The notes: generated from the letters alone by a model not told the origin. DNA of 64,000 bases from Phytophthora colocasiae (GCA_018806915.1 JAGKQI010000091.1:1240001-1304000); one strand, 5' to 3'; numbered from the stretch's first letter, positions 10,541 to 22,632 are shown. Numbers and translations are program-made.

Positions 10541-10989
10541 AACATGTTGTTAAAAACAACATGTTTATGCCAGGCAATACTTGATATTTGTATGGTCACC
10601 TTAAGTTCGTCTGGACAAAGATTTGGTTGGCCGTGTACAGACAAGTCTATCGCACGATTATGTCGAACATGTTGTAAAAGACGTCGACGCTTCAGACCTG
10701 CCAGCAAACATGTTGTTATTGACTTCATCTAAAATGCCCCTTTTACCGGAACTGCATTGTCTGTGGAAGGTCGCTGCACAGAAGATAGACGTGCCGCAAA
10801 ACTATGATCGGAGCTGCAGTTGACACGCAATAGATGCATTACGCTTACTCTCATCACGCTATATAAACACGCACCACACTACAAAAATAGCCTACTCCGT
10901 CGCGTCTTCATCCACTTCCTTTGCATCTTCTTCCTCGTCGTCCCCGCTTTCAGCACCTTTTCATAACATGTTGTAAAATACAACATGTT
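10541..10989. repeat. Palindrome pair with AACATGTTGT half-sites
   Basis: Two 25-bp near-perfect palindromes lie at 10541-10565 and 10965-10989. Each has arms AACATGTTGT and its complement around a 5-bp A/T centre, and each is followed by (T/A)ATGCCAG. Two further single half-sites lie at 10666 and 10707. They could be ends of a small degenerate element or protein binding sites. Confidence 0.7.
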
Positions 10990-11022
10990 AATGCCAGCAC
11001 ATTTCGTGCAGCGGGTAGGTCA

Positions 11023-11130
11023 AAGAGTTGCAAAAAACGGCTGAATATGTGATGACTAACTGCAGCGACAGTGCTTTTGAGTTGCAAGAACGGCTGGAGA
11101 TGTGATGATTAACTGCAGCGACAGGGCTTT
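11023..11130 (+). repeat. Imperfect tandem duplication, about 60 bp
   Basis: GAGTTGCAA, then (A)CGGCTG, a GTGATGA block and TAACTGCAGCGACAG, followed by GCTTTT, occur twice in tandem with a few substitutions. Confidence 0.75.
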
Positions 11131-11455
11131 TCGTATGATGTTGATTACTCGAAGACGATGACTGGCTGAAAGCCAGTCAGTTTGAAACAGTTGAGACTTG
11201 GAGAAGAGATGGTTTTCCGACGTGAGACCCGACTGGAGTCTGAAGTTTTCAAGGCATGACTTGAGGAGGGAAGCCCCGAAGAACGGCGGAGACTAGTAAC
11301 GGAGCATCGCGACTTTATAGATAGGGCGGAAGAGGGGGCGGAAGAGAGACCACCAGTATGGACGAGATGACAGATCGGCGAAGGCAGCAGCTGCAGAAGG
11401 GATTTAGGCATAGTCAAAGATTTGTTCACTAAGAAGGGTGTTCATGGGGGTATTC

Positions 11456-11482
11456 GCGTGGGTTCAAACCCCTCAGATACCA
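11456..11482 (+). pseudogene. tRNA-Leu 3' fragment at block start
   Basis: Only the T-arm and 3' acceptor strand remain, with one substitution (CCCCTCAG for CCCCACAG). Sequence to the left is unique, so the array begins inside a tRNA gene. The GT run that follows is at 11857-11911. Confidence 0.85.
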
Positions 11483-11854
11483 TCGCAACTGCGTCCTCCT
11501 CACGTGCTTGCTTCTCTTGTTGAAAGGGTGGCGTGGGAAGCGAGGCGAGGAGTCCATGTGTACATCTTGCTGGTGGCAGGAGTGTGCTCGCGGAGGTTGT
11601 TGCTGCGTTTTACCGGCGCTAATTTATTTCACACAGGCGCTCTGGATGCTGGATGCTATTCGAGCGGGAAGTTTTGGTCTGCAGCAGCTGTGGATGCACG
11701 CACTAGAAGCTTGTTCGGGGAGTACATGCATAACGGGCGTGGCGCACATACGGTATGCAGAGAGTCGGCTTGTCCGTGTTGCTTGTCGTGACAGCAACTC
11801 AGCAGCATCAAGAGGTGAGTGATAAGTATACGCTGCGCGTCGTATCGTACTGTA

Positions 11855-11912
<58 letters not shown>

Positions 11913-12010
11913 CAAGAGAAGGCAGGAGGCTGTGGCGATGTGGTAGAGCGCGATCGGAAGGAAGGCGAGAAAAGGGTGCGTCGGGGTAGGTGTTTTGTTG
12001 GGTTTGGCGT

Positions 12011-12095
12011 GGTATCTTGCCCGAGTGGTCTAAGGGGCGGACTTAAGATCCGCTAGACGTTACAGTCTGCGTGGGTTCAAATCCCACAGATACCA
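12011..12095 (+). tRNA. tRNA-Leu(UAA), four-G variant
   Basis: 85 nt. The D-arm/anticodon-stem G run is one base short and the T-loop is TTCAAAT. The leader also has shortened G and T runs. Next GT run: 12467-12509. Confidence 0.78.
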
Positions 12096-12464
12096 TCGCA
12101 ACTGCGTCCTCCACACGTGCTTGCTTCTCTTGTTGAAAGAGTGGCGTGGTAGGCGAGGCGAGGAGTCCATGTGTACGTCTTGTTGGTGGCAGGAGTGTGC
12201 TCGTGGTTGTTGCTGCGTTTTAGCAGCGCTAATTTATTTCACACAGGCGCTCTGGATGCTGGATGCTATTCGAGCGGGAAGTTTTGGTCTGCAGCAGCTG
12301 TGGATGCACGCACTAGAAGCTTGTTCGGGGAGTACATGCATAACGGGCGTGGCGCACATACGGTATGCAGAGAGTCGGCTTGTCCGTGTTGCTTGTCGTG
12401 ACAGCAACTCAGCAGCTTGAAGAGGTGAGTGATAAGTATACGCTGCGCGTCGTATCGTACTGTA

Positions 12465-12510
<46 letters not shown>

Positions 12511-12610
12511 CAAGAGAAGGCAGGAGGCTGTGGCGATGTGGTAGAGCGCGATCGGAAGGAAGGCGAGAAAAGGGTGCGTCGGGGGTAGGTGTTTTTGTTG
12601 GGTTTGGCGT

Positions 12611-12696
12611 GGTATCTTGCCCGAGTGGTCTAAGGGGGCGGACTTAAGATCCGCTAGACGTTACAGTCTGCGTGGGTTCAAATCCCACAGATACCA
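12611..12696 (+). tRNA. tRNA-Leu(UAA)
   Basis: Standard 86 nt, T-loop TTCAAAT. Next GT run: 13063-13135. Confidence 0.93.
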
Positions 12697-13060
12697 TCGC
12701 AACTGCGTCCTCCACACGTGCTTGCTTCTCTTGTTGAAAGGGTGGCGTGGTAGGCGAGGAGTCCATGTGTACGTCTTGTTGGTGGCAGGAGTGTGCTCGT
12801 GGTTGTTGCTGCGTTTTAGCAGCGCTAATTTATTTCACACAGGCGCTCTGGATGCTGGATGCTATTCGAGCGGGAAGTTTTGGTCTGCAGCAGCTGTGGA
12901 TGCACGCACTAGAAGCTTGTTCGGGGAGTACATGCATAACGGGCGTGGCGCACATACGGTATGCAGAGAGTCGGCTTGTCCGTGTTGCTTGTCGTGACAG
13001 CAACTCAGCAGCTTGAAGAGGTGAGTGATAAGTATACGCTGCGCGTCGTATCGTACTGTA

Positions 13061-13136
<76 letters not shown>

Positions 13137-13236
13137 CAAGAGAAGGCAGGAGGCTGTGGCGATGTGGTAGAGCGCGATCGGAAGGAAGGCGAGAAAAGGG
13201 TGCGTCGGGGGTAGGTGTTTTTGTTGGGTTTGGCGT

Positions 13237-13322
13237 GGTATCTTGCCCGAGTGGTCTAAGGGGGCGGACTTAAGATCCGCTAGACGTTACAGTCTGCGTG
13301 GGTTCAAACCCCACAGATACCA
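13237..13322 (+). tRNA. tRNA-Leu(UAA)
   Basis: Standard 86 nt, T-loop TTCAAAC. The first downstream TTTT is at 13445, 123 nt past the gene. GT run: 13694-13766. Confidence 0.93.
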
Positions 13323-13691
13323 TCGCAACTGCGTCCTCCACACGTGCTTGCTTCTCTTGTTGAAAGAGTGGCGTGGGAAGCGAGGCGAGGAGTCCATGTG
13401 TACGTCTTGCTGGTGGCAGGAGTGTGCTCGTGGTTGTTGCTGCGTTTTAGCAGCGCTAATTTATTTCACACAGGCGCTCTGGATGCTGGATGCTATTCGA
13501 GCGGGAAGTTTTGGTCTGCAGCAGCTGTGGATGCACGCACTAGAAGCTTGTTCGGGGAGTACATGCATAACGGGCGTGGCGCACATACGGTATGCAGAGA
13601 GTCGGCTTGTCCGTGTTGCTTGTCGTGACAGCAACTCAGCAGCTTGAAGAGGTGAGTGATAAGTATACGCTGCGCGTCGTATCGTACTGTA

Positions 13692-13767
<76 letters not shown>

Positions 13768-13867
13768 CAAGAGAAGGCAGGAGGCTGTGGCGATGTGGTA
13801 GAGCGCGATCGGAAGGAAGGCGAGAAAAGGGTGCGTCGGGGGTAGGTGTTTTTGTTGGGTTTGGCGT

Positions 13868-13953
13868 GGTATCTTGCCCGAGTGGTCTAAGGGGGCGGAC
13901 TTAAGATCCGCTAGACGTTACAGTCTGCGTGGGTTCAAACCCCACAGATACCA
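13868..13953 (+). tRNA. tRNA-Leu(UAA)
   Basis: Standard, TTCAAAC. The body carries GTTTTACCAACG instead of the GCAGC hairpin arm. GT run: 14329-14395. Confidence 0.93.
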
Positions 13954-14326
13954 TCGCAACTGCGTCCTTCACACGTGCTTGATTCTCTTGTTGAAAGAGT
14001 GGCGTGGATAAGCGAGGCGAGGAGTCCATGTGTACGTCTTGCTGGTGGCAGGAGTGTGCTCGCGGAGGTTGTTGCTGCGTTTTACCAACGCTAATTTATT
14101 TCACACAGGCGCTCTGGATGCTGGATGCTATTCGAGCGGGAAGTTTTGGTCTGCAGCAGCTGTGGATGCACGCACTAGAAGCTTGTTCGGGGAGTACATG
14201 CATAACGGGCGTGGCGCACATACGGTATGCAGAGAGTCGGCTTGTCCGTGTTGCTTGTCGTGACAGCAACTCAGCAGCTTGAAGAGGTGAGTGATAAGTA
14301 TACGCTGCGCGTCGTATCGTACTGTA

Positions 14327-14396
<70 letters not shown>

Positions 14397-14496
14397 CAAG
14401 AGAAGGCAGGAGGCTGTGGCGATGTGGTAGAGCGCGATCGGAAGGAAGGCGAGAAAAGGGTGCGTCGGGGGTAGGTGTTTTTGTTGGGTTTGGCGT

Positions 14497-14582
14497 GGTA
14501 TCTTGCCCGAGTGGTCTAAGGGGGCGGACTTAAGATCCGCTAGACGTTACAGTCTGCGTGGGTTCAAACCCCACAGATACCA
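14497..14582 (+). tRNA. tRNA-Leu(UAA)
   Basis: Standard, TTCAAAC. GT run: 14954-14996. Confidence 0.93.
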
Positions 14583-14951
14583 TCGCAACTGCGTCCTCCA
14601 CACGTGCTTGCTTCTCTTGTTGAAAGAGTGGCGTGGGAAGCGAGGCGAGGAGTCCATGTGTACGTCTTGCTGGTGGCAGGAGTGTGCTCGTGGTTGTTGC
14701 TGCGTTTTAGCAGCGCTAATTTATTTCACACAGGCGCTCTGGATGCTGGATGCTATTCGGGCGGGAAGTTTTGGTCTGCAGCAGCTGTGGATGCACGCAC
14801 TAGAAGCTTGTTCGGGGAGTACATGCATAACGGGCGTGGCGCACATACGGTATGCAGAGAGTCGGCTTGTCCGTGTTGCTTGTCGTGACAGCAACTCAGC
14901 AGCTTGAAGAGGTGAGTGATAAGTATACGCTGCGCGTCGTATCGTACTGTA

Positions 14952-14997
<46 letters not shown>

Positions 14998-15100
14998 CAA
15001 GAGAAGGCAGGAGGCTGTGGCGATGTGGTAGAGCGCGATCGGAAGGAAGGCGAGAAAAGGGTGCGTCGGGGGTCTAGGTGTTTTTTTTTAGGTTTGGCGT

Positions 15101-15186
15101 GGTATCTTGCCCGAGTGGTCTAAGGGGGCGGACTTAAGATCCGCTAGACGTTACAGTCTGCGTGGGTTCAAACCCCACAGATACCA
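15101..15186 (+). tRNA. tRNA-Leu(UAA)
   Basis: Standard, TTCAAAC. Leader variant with a long T run (TTTTTTTTAGG). GT run: 15558-15638. Confidence 0.93.
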
Positions 15187-15555
15187 TCGCAACTGCGTCC
15201 TCTTCACGTGCTTGCTTCTCTTGTTGAAAGAGTGGCGTGGGAAGCGAGGCGAGGAGTCCATGTGTACGTCTTGCTGGTGGCAGGAGTGTGCTCGTGGTTG
15301 TTGCTGCGTTTTAGCAGCGCTAATTTATTTCACACAGGCGCTCTGGATGCTGGATGCTATTCGAGCGGGAAGTTTTGGTCTGCAGCAGCTGTGGATGCAC
15401 GCACTAGAAGCTTGTTCGGGGAGTACATGCATAACGGGCGTGGCGCACATACGGTATGCAGAGAGTCGGCTTGTCCGTGTTGCTTGTCGTGACAGCAACT
15501 CAGCAGCTTGAAGAGGTGAGTGATAAGTATACGCTGCGCGTCGTATCGTACTGTA

Positions 15556-15639
<84 letters not shown>

Positions 15640-15740
15640 CAAGAGAAGGCAGGAGGCTGTGGCGATGTGGTAGAGCGCGATCGGAAGGAAGGCGAGAAAA
15701 GGGTGCGTCGGGGGTAGGTGTTTTTTTTTAGGTTTGGCGT

Positions 15741-15826
15741 GGTATCTTGCCCGAGTGGTCTAAGGGGGCGGACTTAAGATCCGCTAGACGTTACAGTCTG
15801 CGTGGGTTCAAATCCCACAGATACCA
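15741..15826 (+). tRNA. tRNA-Leu(UAA)
   Basis: Standard, TTCAAAT, with the same long-T leader as its left neighbour. GT run: 16199-16269. Confidence 0.93.
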
Positions 15827-16196
15827 TCGCAACTGCGTCCTCTTCACGTGCTTGCTTCTCTTGTTGAAAGAGTGGCGTGGGTAAGCGAGGCGAGGAGTCC
15901 ATGTGTACGTCTTGCTGGTGGCAGGAGTGTGCTCGTGGTTGTTGCTGCGTTTTAGCAGCGCTAATTTATTTCACACAGGCGCTCTGGATGCTGGATGCTA
16001 TTCGAGCGGGAAGTTTTGGTCTGCAGCAGCTGTGGATGCACGCACTAGAAGCTTGTTCGGGGAGTACATGCATAACGGGCGTGGCGCACATACGGTATGC
16101 AGAGAGTCGGCTTGTCCGTGTTGCTTGTCGTGACAGCAACTCAGCAGCTTGAAGAGGTGAGTGATAAGTATACGCTGCGCGTCGTATCGTACTGTA

Positions 16197-16270
<74 letters not shown>

Positions 16271-16370
16271 CAAGAGAAGGCAGGAGGCTGTGGCGATGTG
16301 GTAGAGCGCGATCGGAAGGAAGGCGAGAAAAGGGTGCGTCGGGGGTAGGTGTTTTTGTTGGGTTTGGCGT

Positions 16371-16456
16371 GGTATCTTGCCCGAGTGGTCTAAGGGGGCG
16401 GACTTAAGATCCGCTAGACGTTACAGTCTGCGTGGGTTCAAATCCCACAGATACCA
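16371..16456 (+). tRNA. tRNA-Leu(UAA)
   Basis: Standard, TTCAAAT. First unit of the ACATC/CGCGG body subtype. GT run: 16828-16882. Confidence 0.93.
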
Positions 16457-16825
16457 TCGCAACTGCGTCCTCCACACGTGCTTGCTTCTCTTGTTGAAAG
16501 AGTGGCGTGGGAAGCGAGGCGAGGAGTCCATGTGTACATCTTGCTGGTGGCAGGAGTGTGCTCGCGGTTGTTGCTGCGTTTTAGCAGCGCTAATTTATTT
16601 CACACAGGCGCTCTGGATGCTGGATGCTATTCGAGCGGGAAGTTTTGGTCTGCAGCAGCTGTGGATGCACGCACTAGAAGCTTGTTCGGGGAGTACATGC
16701 ATAACGGGCGTGGCGCACATACGGTATGCAGAGAGTCGGCTTGTCCGTGTTGCTTGTCGTGACAGCAACTCAGCAGCTTGAAGAGGTGAGTGATAAGTAT
16801 ACGCTGCGCGTCGTATCGTACTGTA

Positions 16826-16883
<58 letters not shown>

Positions 16884-16983
16884 CAAGAGAAGGCAGGAGG
16901 CTGTGGCGATGTGGTAGAGCGCGATCGGAAGGAAGGCGAGAAAAGGGTGCGTCGGGGGTAGGTGTTTTTGTTGGGTTTGGCGT

Positions 16984-17069
16984 GGTATCTTGCCCGAGTG
17001 GTCTAAGGGGGCGGACTTAAGATCCGCTAGACGTTACAGTCTGCGTGGGTTCAAATCCCACAGATACCA
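16984..17069 (+). tRNA. tRNA-Leu(UAA)
   Basis: Standard, TTCAAAT. The body has GTTTTACCGGCG, so the downstream hairpin is lost. GT run: 17441-17509. Confidence 0.93.
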
Positions 17070-17438
17070 TCGCAACTGCGTCCTCCACACGTGCTTGCTT
17101 CTCTTGTTGAAAGAGTGGCGTGGGAAGCGAGGCGAGGAGTCCATGTGTACGTCTTGCTGGTGGCAGGAGTGTGCTCGTGGTTGTTGCTGCGTTTTACCGG
17201 CGCTAATTTATTTCACACAGGCGCTCTGGATGCTGGATGCTATTCGAGCGGGAAGTTTTGGTCTGCAGCAGCTGTGGATGCACGCACTAGAAGCTTGTTC
17301 GGGGAGTACATGCATAACGGGCGTGGCGCACATACGGTATGCAGAGAGTCGGCTTGTCCGTGTTGCTTGTCGTGACAGCAACTCAGCAGCTTGAAGAGGT
17401 GAGTGATAAGTATACGCTGCGCGTCGTATCGTACTGTA

Positions 17439-17510
<72 letters not shown>

Positions 17511-17610
17511 CAAGAGAAGGCAGGAGGCTGTGGCGATGTGGTAGAGCGCGATCGGAAGGAAGGCGAGAAAAGGGTGCGTCGGGGGTAGGTGTTTTTGTTG
17601 GGTTTGGCGT

Positions 17611-17696
17611 GGTATCTTGCCCGAGTGGTCTAAGGGGGCGGACTTAAGATCCGCTAGACGTTACAGTCTGCGTGGGTTCAAACCCCACAGATACCA
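17611..17696 (+). tRNA. tRNA-Leu(UAA)
   Basis: Standard, TTCAAAC. The unit has GTTTCTC instead of CTGTATC just before its GT run (18068-18120). Confidence 0.93.
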
Positions 17697-18064
17697 TCGC
17701 AACTGCGTCCTCCACACGTGCTTGCTTCTCTTGTTGAAAGAGTGGCGTGGTAGGCGAGGCGAGGAGTCCATGTGTACGTCTTGTTGGTGGCAGGAGTGTG
17801 CTCGTGGTTGTTGCTGCGTTTTAGCAGCGCTAATTTATTTCACACAGGCGCTCTGGATGCTGGATGCTATTCGAGCGGGAAGTTTTGGTCTGCAGCAGCT
17901 GTGGATGCACGCACTAGAAGCTTGTTCGGGGAGTACATGCATAACGGGCGTGGCGCACATACGGTATGCAGAGAGTCGGCTTGTCCGTGTTGCTTGTCGT
18001 GACAGCAACTCAGCAGCTTGAAGAGGTGAGTGATAAGTATACGCTGCGCGTCGTATCGTAGTTT

Positions 18065-18121
<57 letters not shown>

Positions 18122-18220
18122 CAAGAGAAGGCAGGAGGCTGTGGCGATGTGGTAGAGCGCGATCGGAAGGAAGGCGAGAAAAGGGTGCGTCGGGGTAGGT
18201 GTTTTTGTTGGGTTTGGCGT

Positions 18221-18305
18221 GGTATCTTGCCCGAGTGGTCTAAGGGGCGGACTTAAGATCCGCTAGACGTTACAGTCTGCGTGGGTTCAAATCCCACAGA
18301 TACCA
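18221..18305 (+). tRNA. tRNA-Leu(UAA), four-G variant
   Basis: 85 nt with one G missing in the D-arm run; TTCAAAT. GT run: 18672-18732. Confidence 0.78.
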
Positions 18306-18669
18306 TCGCAACTGCGTCCTCCACACGTGCTTGCTTCTCTTGTTGAAAGGGTGGCGTGGTAGGCGAGGAGTCCATGTGTACGTCTTGTTGGTGGCAGGAG
18401 TGTGCTCGTGGTTGTTGCTGCGTTTTAGCAGCGCTAATTTATTTCACACAGGCGCTCTGGATGCTGGATGCTATTCGAGCGGGAAGTTTTGGTCTGCAGC
18501 AGCTGTGGATGCACGCACTAGAAGCTTGTTCGGGGAGTACATGCATAACGGGCGTGGCGCACATACGGTATGCAGAGAGTCGGCTTGTCCGTGTTGCTTG
18601 TCGTGACAGCAACTCAGCAGCTTGAAGAGGTGAGTGATAAGTATACGCTGCGCGTCGTATCGTACTGTA

Positions 18670-18733
<64 letters not shown>

Positions 18734-18832
18734 CAAGAGAAGGCAGGAGGCTGTGGCGATGTGGTAGAGCGCGATCGGAAGGACGGCTAGACATGGGTGC
18801 CTCGGTGTGTGGTGTTTTTTTGGGTTTGGTTT

Positions 18833-18917
18833 GGTTCATTGCCCGAGTGGTCTAAGGGGGCGGACTTAAGATCCGCTAGACGTTACAGTCTGCGTGGGTT
18901 CAAACCCACAGATACCA
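18833..18917 (+). pseudogene. tRNA-Leu(UAA), damaged copy
   Basis: The 5' acceptor strand reads GGTTCAT and no longer pairs fully with AGATACC. The T-arm has lost one C (six-base loop). The leader 18779-18832 is also unusually divergent. GT run: 19288-19352. Confidence 0.75.
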
Positions 18918-19285
18918 TCGCAACTGCGTCCTCCACACGTGCTTGCTTCTCTTGTTGAAAGAGTGGCGTGGGAAGCGAGGCGAGAGTCCATGTGTACGTC
19001 TTGCTGGTGGCAGGAGTGTGCTCGTGGTTGTTGCTGCGTTTTAGCAGCGCTAATTTATTTCACACAGGCGCTCTGGATGCTGGATGCTATTCGAGCGGGA
19101 AGTTTTGGTCTGCAGCAGCTGTGGATGCACGCACTAGAAGCTTGTTCGGGGAGTACATGCATAACGGGCGTGGCGCACATACGGTATGCAGAGAGTCGGC
19201 TTGTCCGTGTTGCTTGTCGTGACAGCAACTCAGCAGCTTGAAGAGGTGAGTGATAAGTATACGCTGCGCGTCGTATCGTACTGTA

Positions 19286-19353
<68 letters not shown>

Positions 19354-19453
19354 CAAGAGAAGGCAGGAGGCTGTGGCGATGTGGTAGAGCGCGATCGGAA
19401 GGAAGGCGAGAAAAGGGTGCGTCGGGGGTAGGTGTTTTTGTTGGGTTTGGCGT

Positions 19454-19539
19454 GGTATCTTGCCCGAGTGGTCTAAGGGGGCGGACTTAAGATCCGCTAG
19501 ACGTTACAGTCTGCGTGGGTTCAAACCCCACAGATACCA
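19454..19539 (+). tRNA. tRNA-Leu(UAA)
   Basis: Standard, TTCAAAC. GT run: 19911-19975. Confidence 0.93.
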
Positions 19540-19908
19540 TCGCAACTGCGTCCTCCACACGTGCTTGCTTCTCTTGTTGAAAGAGTGGCGTGGGAAGCGA
19601 GGCGAGGAGTCCATGTGTACGTCTTGCTGGTGGCAGGAGTGTGCTCGTGGTTGTTGCTGCGTTTTAGCAGCGCTAATTTATTTCACACAGGCGCTCTGGA
19701 TGCTGGATGCTATTCGAGCGGGAAGTTTTGGTCTGCAGCAGCTGTGGATGCACGCACTAGAAGCTTGTTCGGGGAGTACATGCATAACGGGCGTGGCGCA
19801 CATACGGTATGCAGAGAGTCGGCTTGTCCGTGTTGCTTGTCGTGACAGCAACTCAGCAGCTTGAAGAGGTGAGTGATAAGTATACGCTGCGCGTCGTATC
19901 GTACTGTA

Positions 19909-19976
<68 letters not shown>

Positions 19977-20075
19977 CAAGAGAAGGCAGGAGGCTGTGGC
20001 GATGTGGTAGAGCGCGATCGGAAGGAAGGCGAGAAAAGGGTGCGTCGGGGTAGGTGTTTTTGTTGGGTTTGGCGT

Positions 20076-20162
20076 GGTATCTTGCCCGGAGTGGTCTAAG
20101 GGGGCGGACTTAAGATCCGCTAGACGTTACAGTCTGCGTGGGTTCAAACCCCACAGATACCA
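20076..20162 (+). tRNA. tRNA-Leu(UAA), D-arm insertion
   Basis: 87 nt with an extra G in the D-arm (CCCGGAGTGG). TTCAAAC. GT run: 20534-20594. Confidence 0.75.
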
Positions 20163-20531
20163 TCGCAACTGCGTCCTCCACACGTGCTTGCTTCTCTTGT
20201 TGAAAGAGTGGCGTGGGAAGCGAGGCGAGGAGTCCATGTGTACGTCTTGCTGGTGGCAGGAGTGTGCTCGTGGTTGTTGCTGCGTTTTAGCAGCGCTAAT
20301 TTATTTCACACAGGCGCTCTGGATGCTGGATGCTATTCGAGCGGGAAGTTTTGGTCTGCAGCAGCTGTGGATGCACGCACTAGAAGCTTGTTCGGGGAGT
20401 ACATGCATAACGGGCGTGGCGCACATACGGTATGCAGAGAGTCGGCTTGTCCGTGTTGCTTGTCGTGACAGCAACTCAGCAGCTTGAAGAGGTGAGTGAT
20501 AAGTATACGCTGCGCGTCGTATCGTACTGTA

Positions 20532-20595
<64 letters not shown>

Positions 20596-20695
20596 CAAGA
20601 GAAGGCAGGAGGCTGTGGCGATGTGGTAGAGCGCGATCGGAAGGAAGGCGAGAAAAGGGTGCGTCGGGGGTAGGTGTTTTTGTTGGGTTTGGCGT

Positions 20696-20781
20696 GGTAT
20701 CTTGCCCGAGTGGTCTAAGGGGGCGGACTTAAGATCCGCTAGACGTTACAGTCTGCGTGGGTTCAAACCCCACAGATACCA
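20696..20781 (+). tRNA. tRNA-Leu(UAA)
   Basis: Standard, TTCAAAC. Short GT run: 21152-21184. Confidence 0.93.
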
Positions 20782-21149
20782 TCGCAACTGCGTCCTCTTC
20801 ACGTGCTTGCTTCTCTTGTTGAAAGAGTGGCGTGGGAAGCGAGGCGAGGAGTCCATGTGTACGTCTTGCTGGTGGCAGGAGTGTGCTCGTGGTTGTTGCT
20901 GCGTTTTAGCAGCGCTAATTTATTTCACACAGGCGCTCTGGATGCTGGATGCTATTCGAGCGGGAAGTTTTGGTCTGCAGCAGCTGTGGATGCACGCACT
21001 AGAAGCTTGTTCAGGAGTACATGCATAACGGGCGTGGCGCACATACGGTATGCAGAGAGTCGGCTTGTCCGTGTTGCTTGTCGTGACAGCAACTCAGCAG
21101 CTTGAAGAGGTGAGTGATAAGTATACGCTGCGCGTCGTATCGTACTGTA

Positions 21150-21185
<36 letters not shown>

Positions 21186-21285
21186 CAAGAGAAGGCAGGA
21201 GGCTGTGGCGATGTGGTAGAGCGCGATCGGAAGGAAGGCGAGAAAAGGGTGCGTCGGGGGTAGGTGTTTTTTTTAGGTTTGGCGT

Positions 21286-21371
21286 GGTATCTTGCCCGAG
21301 TGGTCTAAGGGGGCGGACTTAAGATCCGCTAGACGTTACAGTCTGCGTGGGTTCAAACCCCACAGATACCA
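21286..21371 (+). tRNA. tRNA-Leu(UAA)
   Basis: Standard, TTCAAAC. The region before its GT run (21684-21743) carries a cluster of changes, mostly to T. GT run: 21744-21822. Confidence 0.93.
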
Positions 21372-21741
21372 TCGCAACTGCGTCCTCTTCACGTGCTTGC
21401 TTCTCTTGTTGAAAGGGTGGCGTGGGAAGCGAGGCGAGGAGTCCATGTGTACGTCTTGCTGGTGGCAGGAGTGTGCTCGTGGTTGTTGCTGCGTTTTAGC
21501 AGCGCTAATTTATTTCACACAGGCGCTCTGGATGCTGGATGCTATTCGAGCGGGAAGTTTTGGTCTGCAGCAGCTGTGGATGCACGCACTAGAAGCTTGT
21601 TCGGGGAGTACATGCATAACGGGCGTGGCGCACATACGGTATGCAGAGAGTCGGCTTGTCCGTGTTGCTTGTCGTGACAGCAACTCCAGCAGCTTTAAGA
21701 GGTGAGTGATATTTATACGCTGCGCGTGTTTTCGTTCTGTA

Positions 21742-21823
<82 letters not shown>

Positions 21824-21922
21824 CAAGAGAAGGCAGGAGGCTGTGGCGATGTGGTAGAGCGCGATCGGAAGGAAGGCGAGAAAAGGGTGCGTCGGGGTAG
21901 GTGTTTTTGTTGGGTTTGGCGT

Positions 21923-22008
21923 GGTATCTTGCCCGAGTGGTCTAAGGGGGCGGACTTAAGATCCGCTAGACGTTACAGTCTGCGTGGGTTCAAATCCCAC
22001 AGATACCA
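21923..22008 (+). tRNA. tRNA-Leu(UAA)
   Basis: Standard, TTCAAAT. GT run: 22379-22447. Confidence 0.93.
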
Positions 22009-22376
22009 TCGCAACTGCGTCCTCTTCACGTGCTTGCTTCTCTTGTTGAAAGAGTGGCGTGGGAAGCGAGGCGAGGAGTCCATGTGTACGTCTTGCTGGT
22101 GGCAGGAGTGTGCTCGTGGTTGTTGCTGCGTTTTAGCAGCGCTAATTTATTTCACACAGGCGCTCTGGATGCTGGATGCTATTCGAGCGGGAAGTTTTGG
22201 TCTGCAGCAGCTGTGGATGCACGCACTAGAAGCTTGTTCGGGAGTACATGCATAACGGGCGTGGCGCACATACGGTATGCAGAGAGTCGGCTTGTCCGTG
22301 TTGCTTGTCGTGACAGCAACTCAGCAGCTTGAAGAGGTGAGTGATAAGTATACGCTGCGCGTCGTATCGTACTGTA

Positions 22377-22448
<72 letters not shown>

Positions 22449-22546
22449 CAAGAGAAGGCAGGAGGCTGTGGCGATGTGGTAGAGCGCGATCGGAAGGAAG
22501 GCGAAAAGGGTGCGTCGGGGGTAGGTGTTTTTGTTGGGTTTGGCGT

Positions 22547-22632
22547 GGTATCTTGCCCGAGTGGTCTAAGGGGGCGGACTTAAGATCCGCTAGACGTTAC
22601 AGTCTGCGTGGGTTCAAATCCCACAGATACCA
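22547..22632 (+). tRNA. tRNA-Leu(UAA)
   Basis: Standard, TTCAAAT. GT run: 23003-23061. Confidence 0.93.

Larger units (their letters stand above)
9658..11455. other. Unique spacer between divergent array blocks
   Basis: No recognised gene. Open frames are short (104 residues or less) and match no family I know. It contains four copies of AACATGTTGT (10541-11000) and a 60-bp tandem duplication (11023-11130). A minus-strand stretch near 9830-9930 reads ARCKSCSYGS with spaced cysteines, but the frame is broken. It is flanked on both sides by truncated tRNA-Leu units pointing outward, so it may be an insertion or the remnant of a deleted larger block. Confidence 0.55.

Noticed and set aside
11145..11429. 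94-residue Ser-rich minus-strand frame
   Set aside because: It is low complexity, has no family resemblance and lies against the array edge. Likely chance.
13344..13628. Recurrent 94-residue frame LASLVERVAWEARRG...CCLS in the unit body
   Set aside because: Single-base indels (GGGGAGTAC or GGGAGTAC; GAGGAG or GAGAG) are freely tolerated across units. High similarity reflects repeat homogenisation, not protein selection.
13243..13647. Recurrent 134-residue frame starting PEWSKGADLRSARRYSLRGFK in each unit
   Set aside because: It starts inside and translates the tRNA-Leu gene (TTG of the acceptor/D-arm junction). The frame is broken whenever the G run or the GGGGAG stretch loses one base, so there is no sign of coding constraint.
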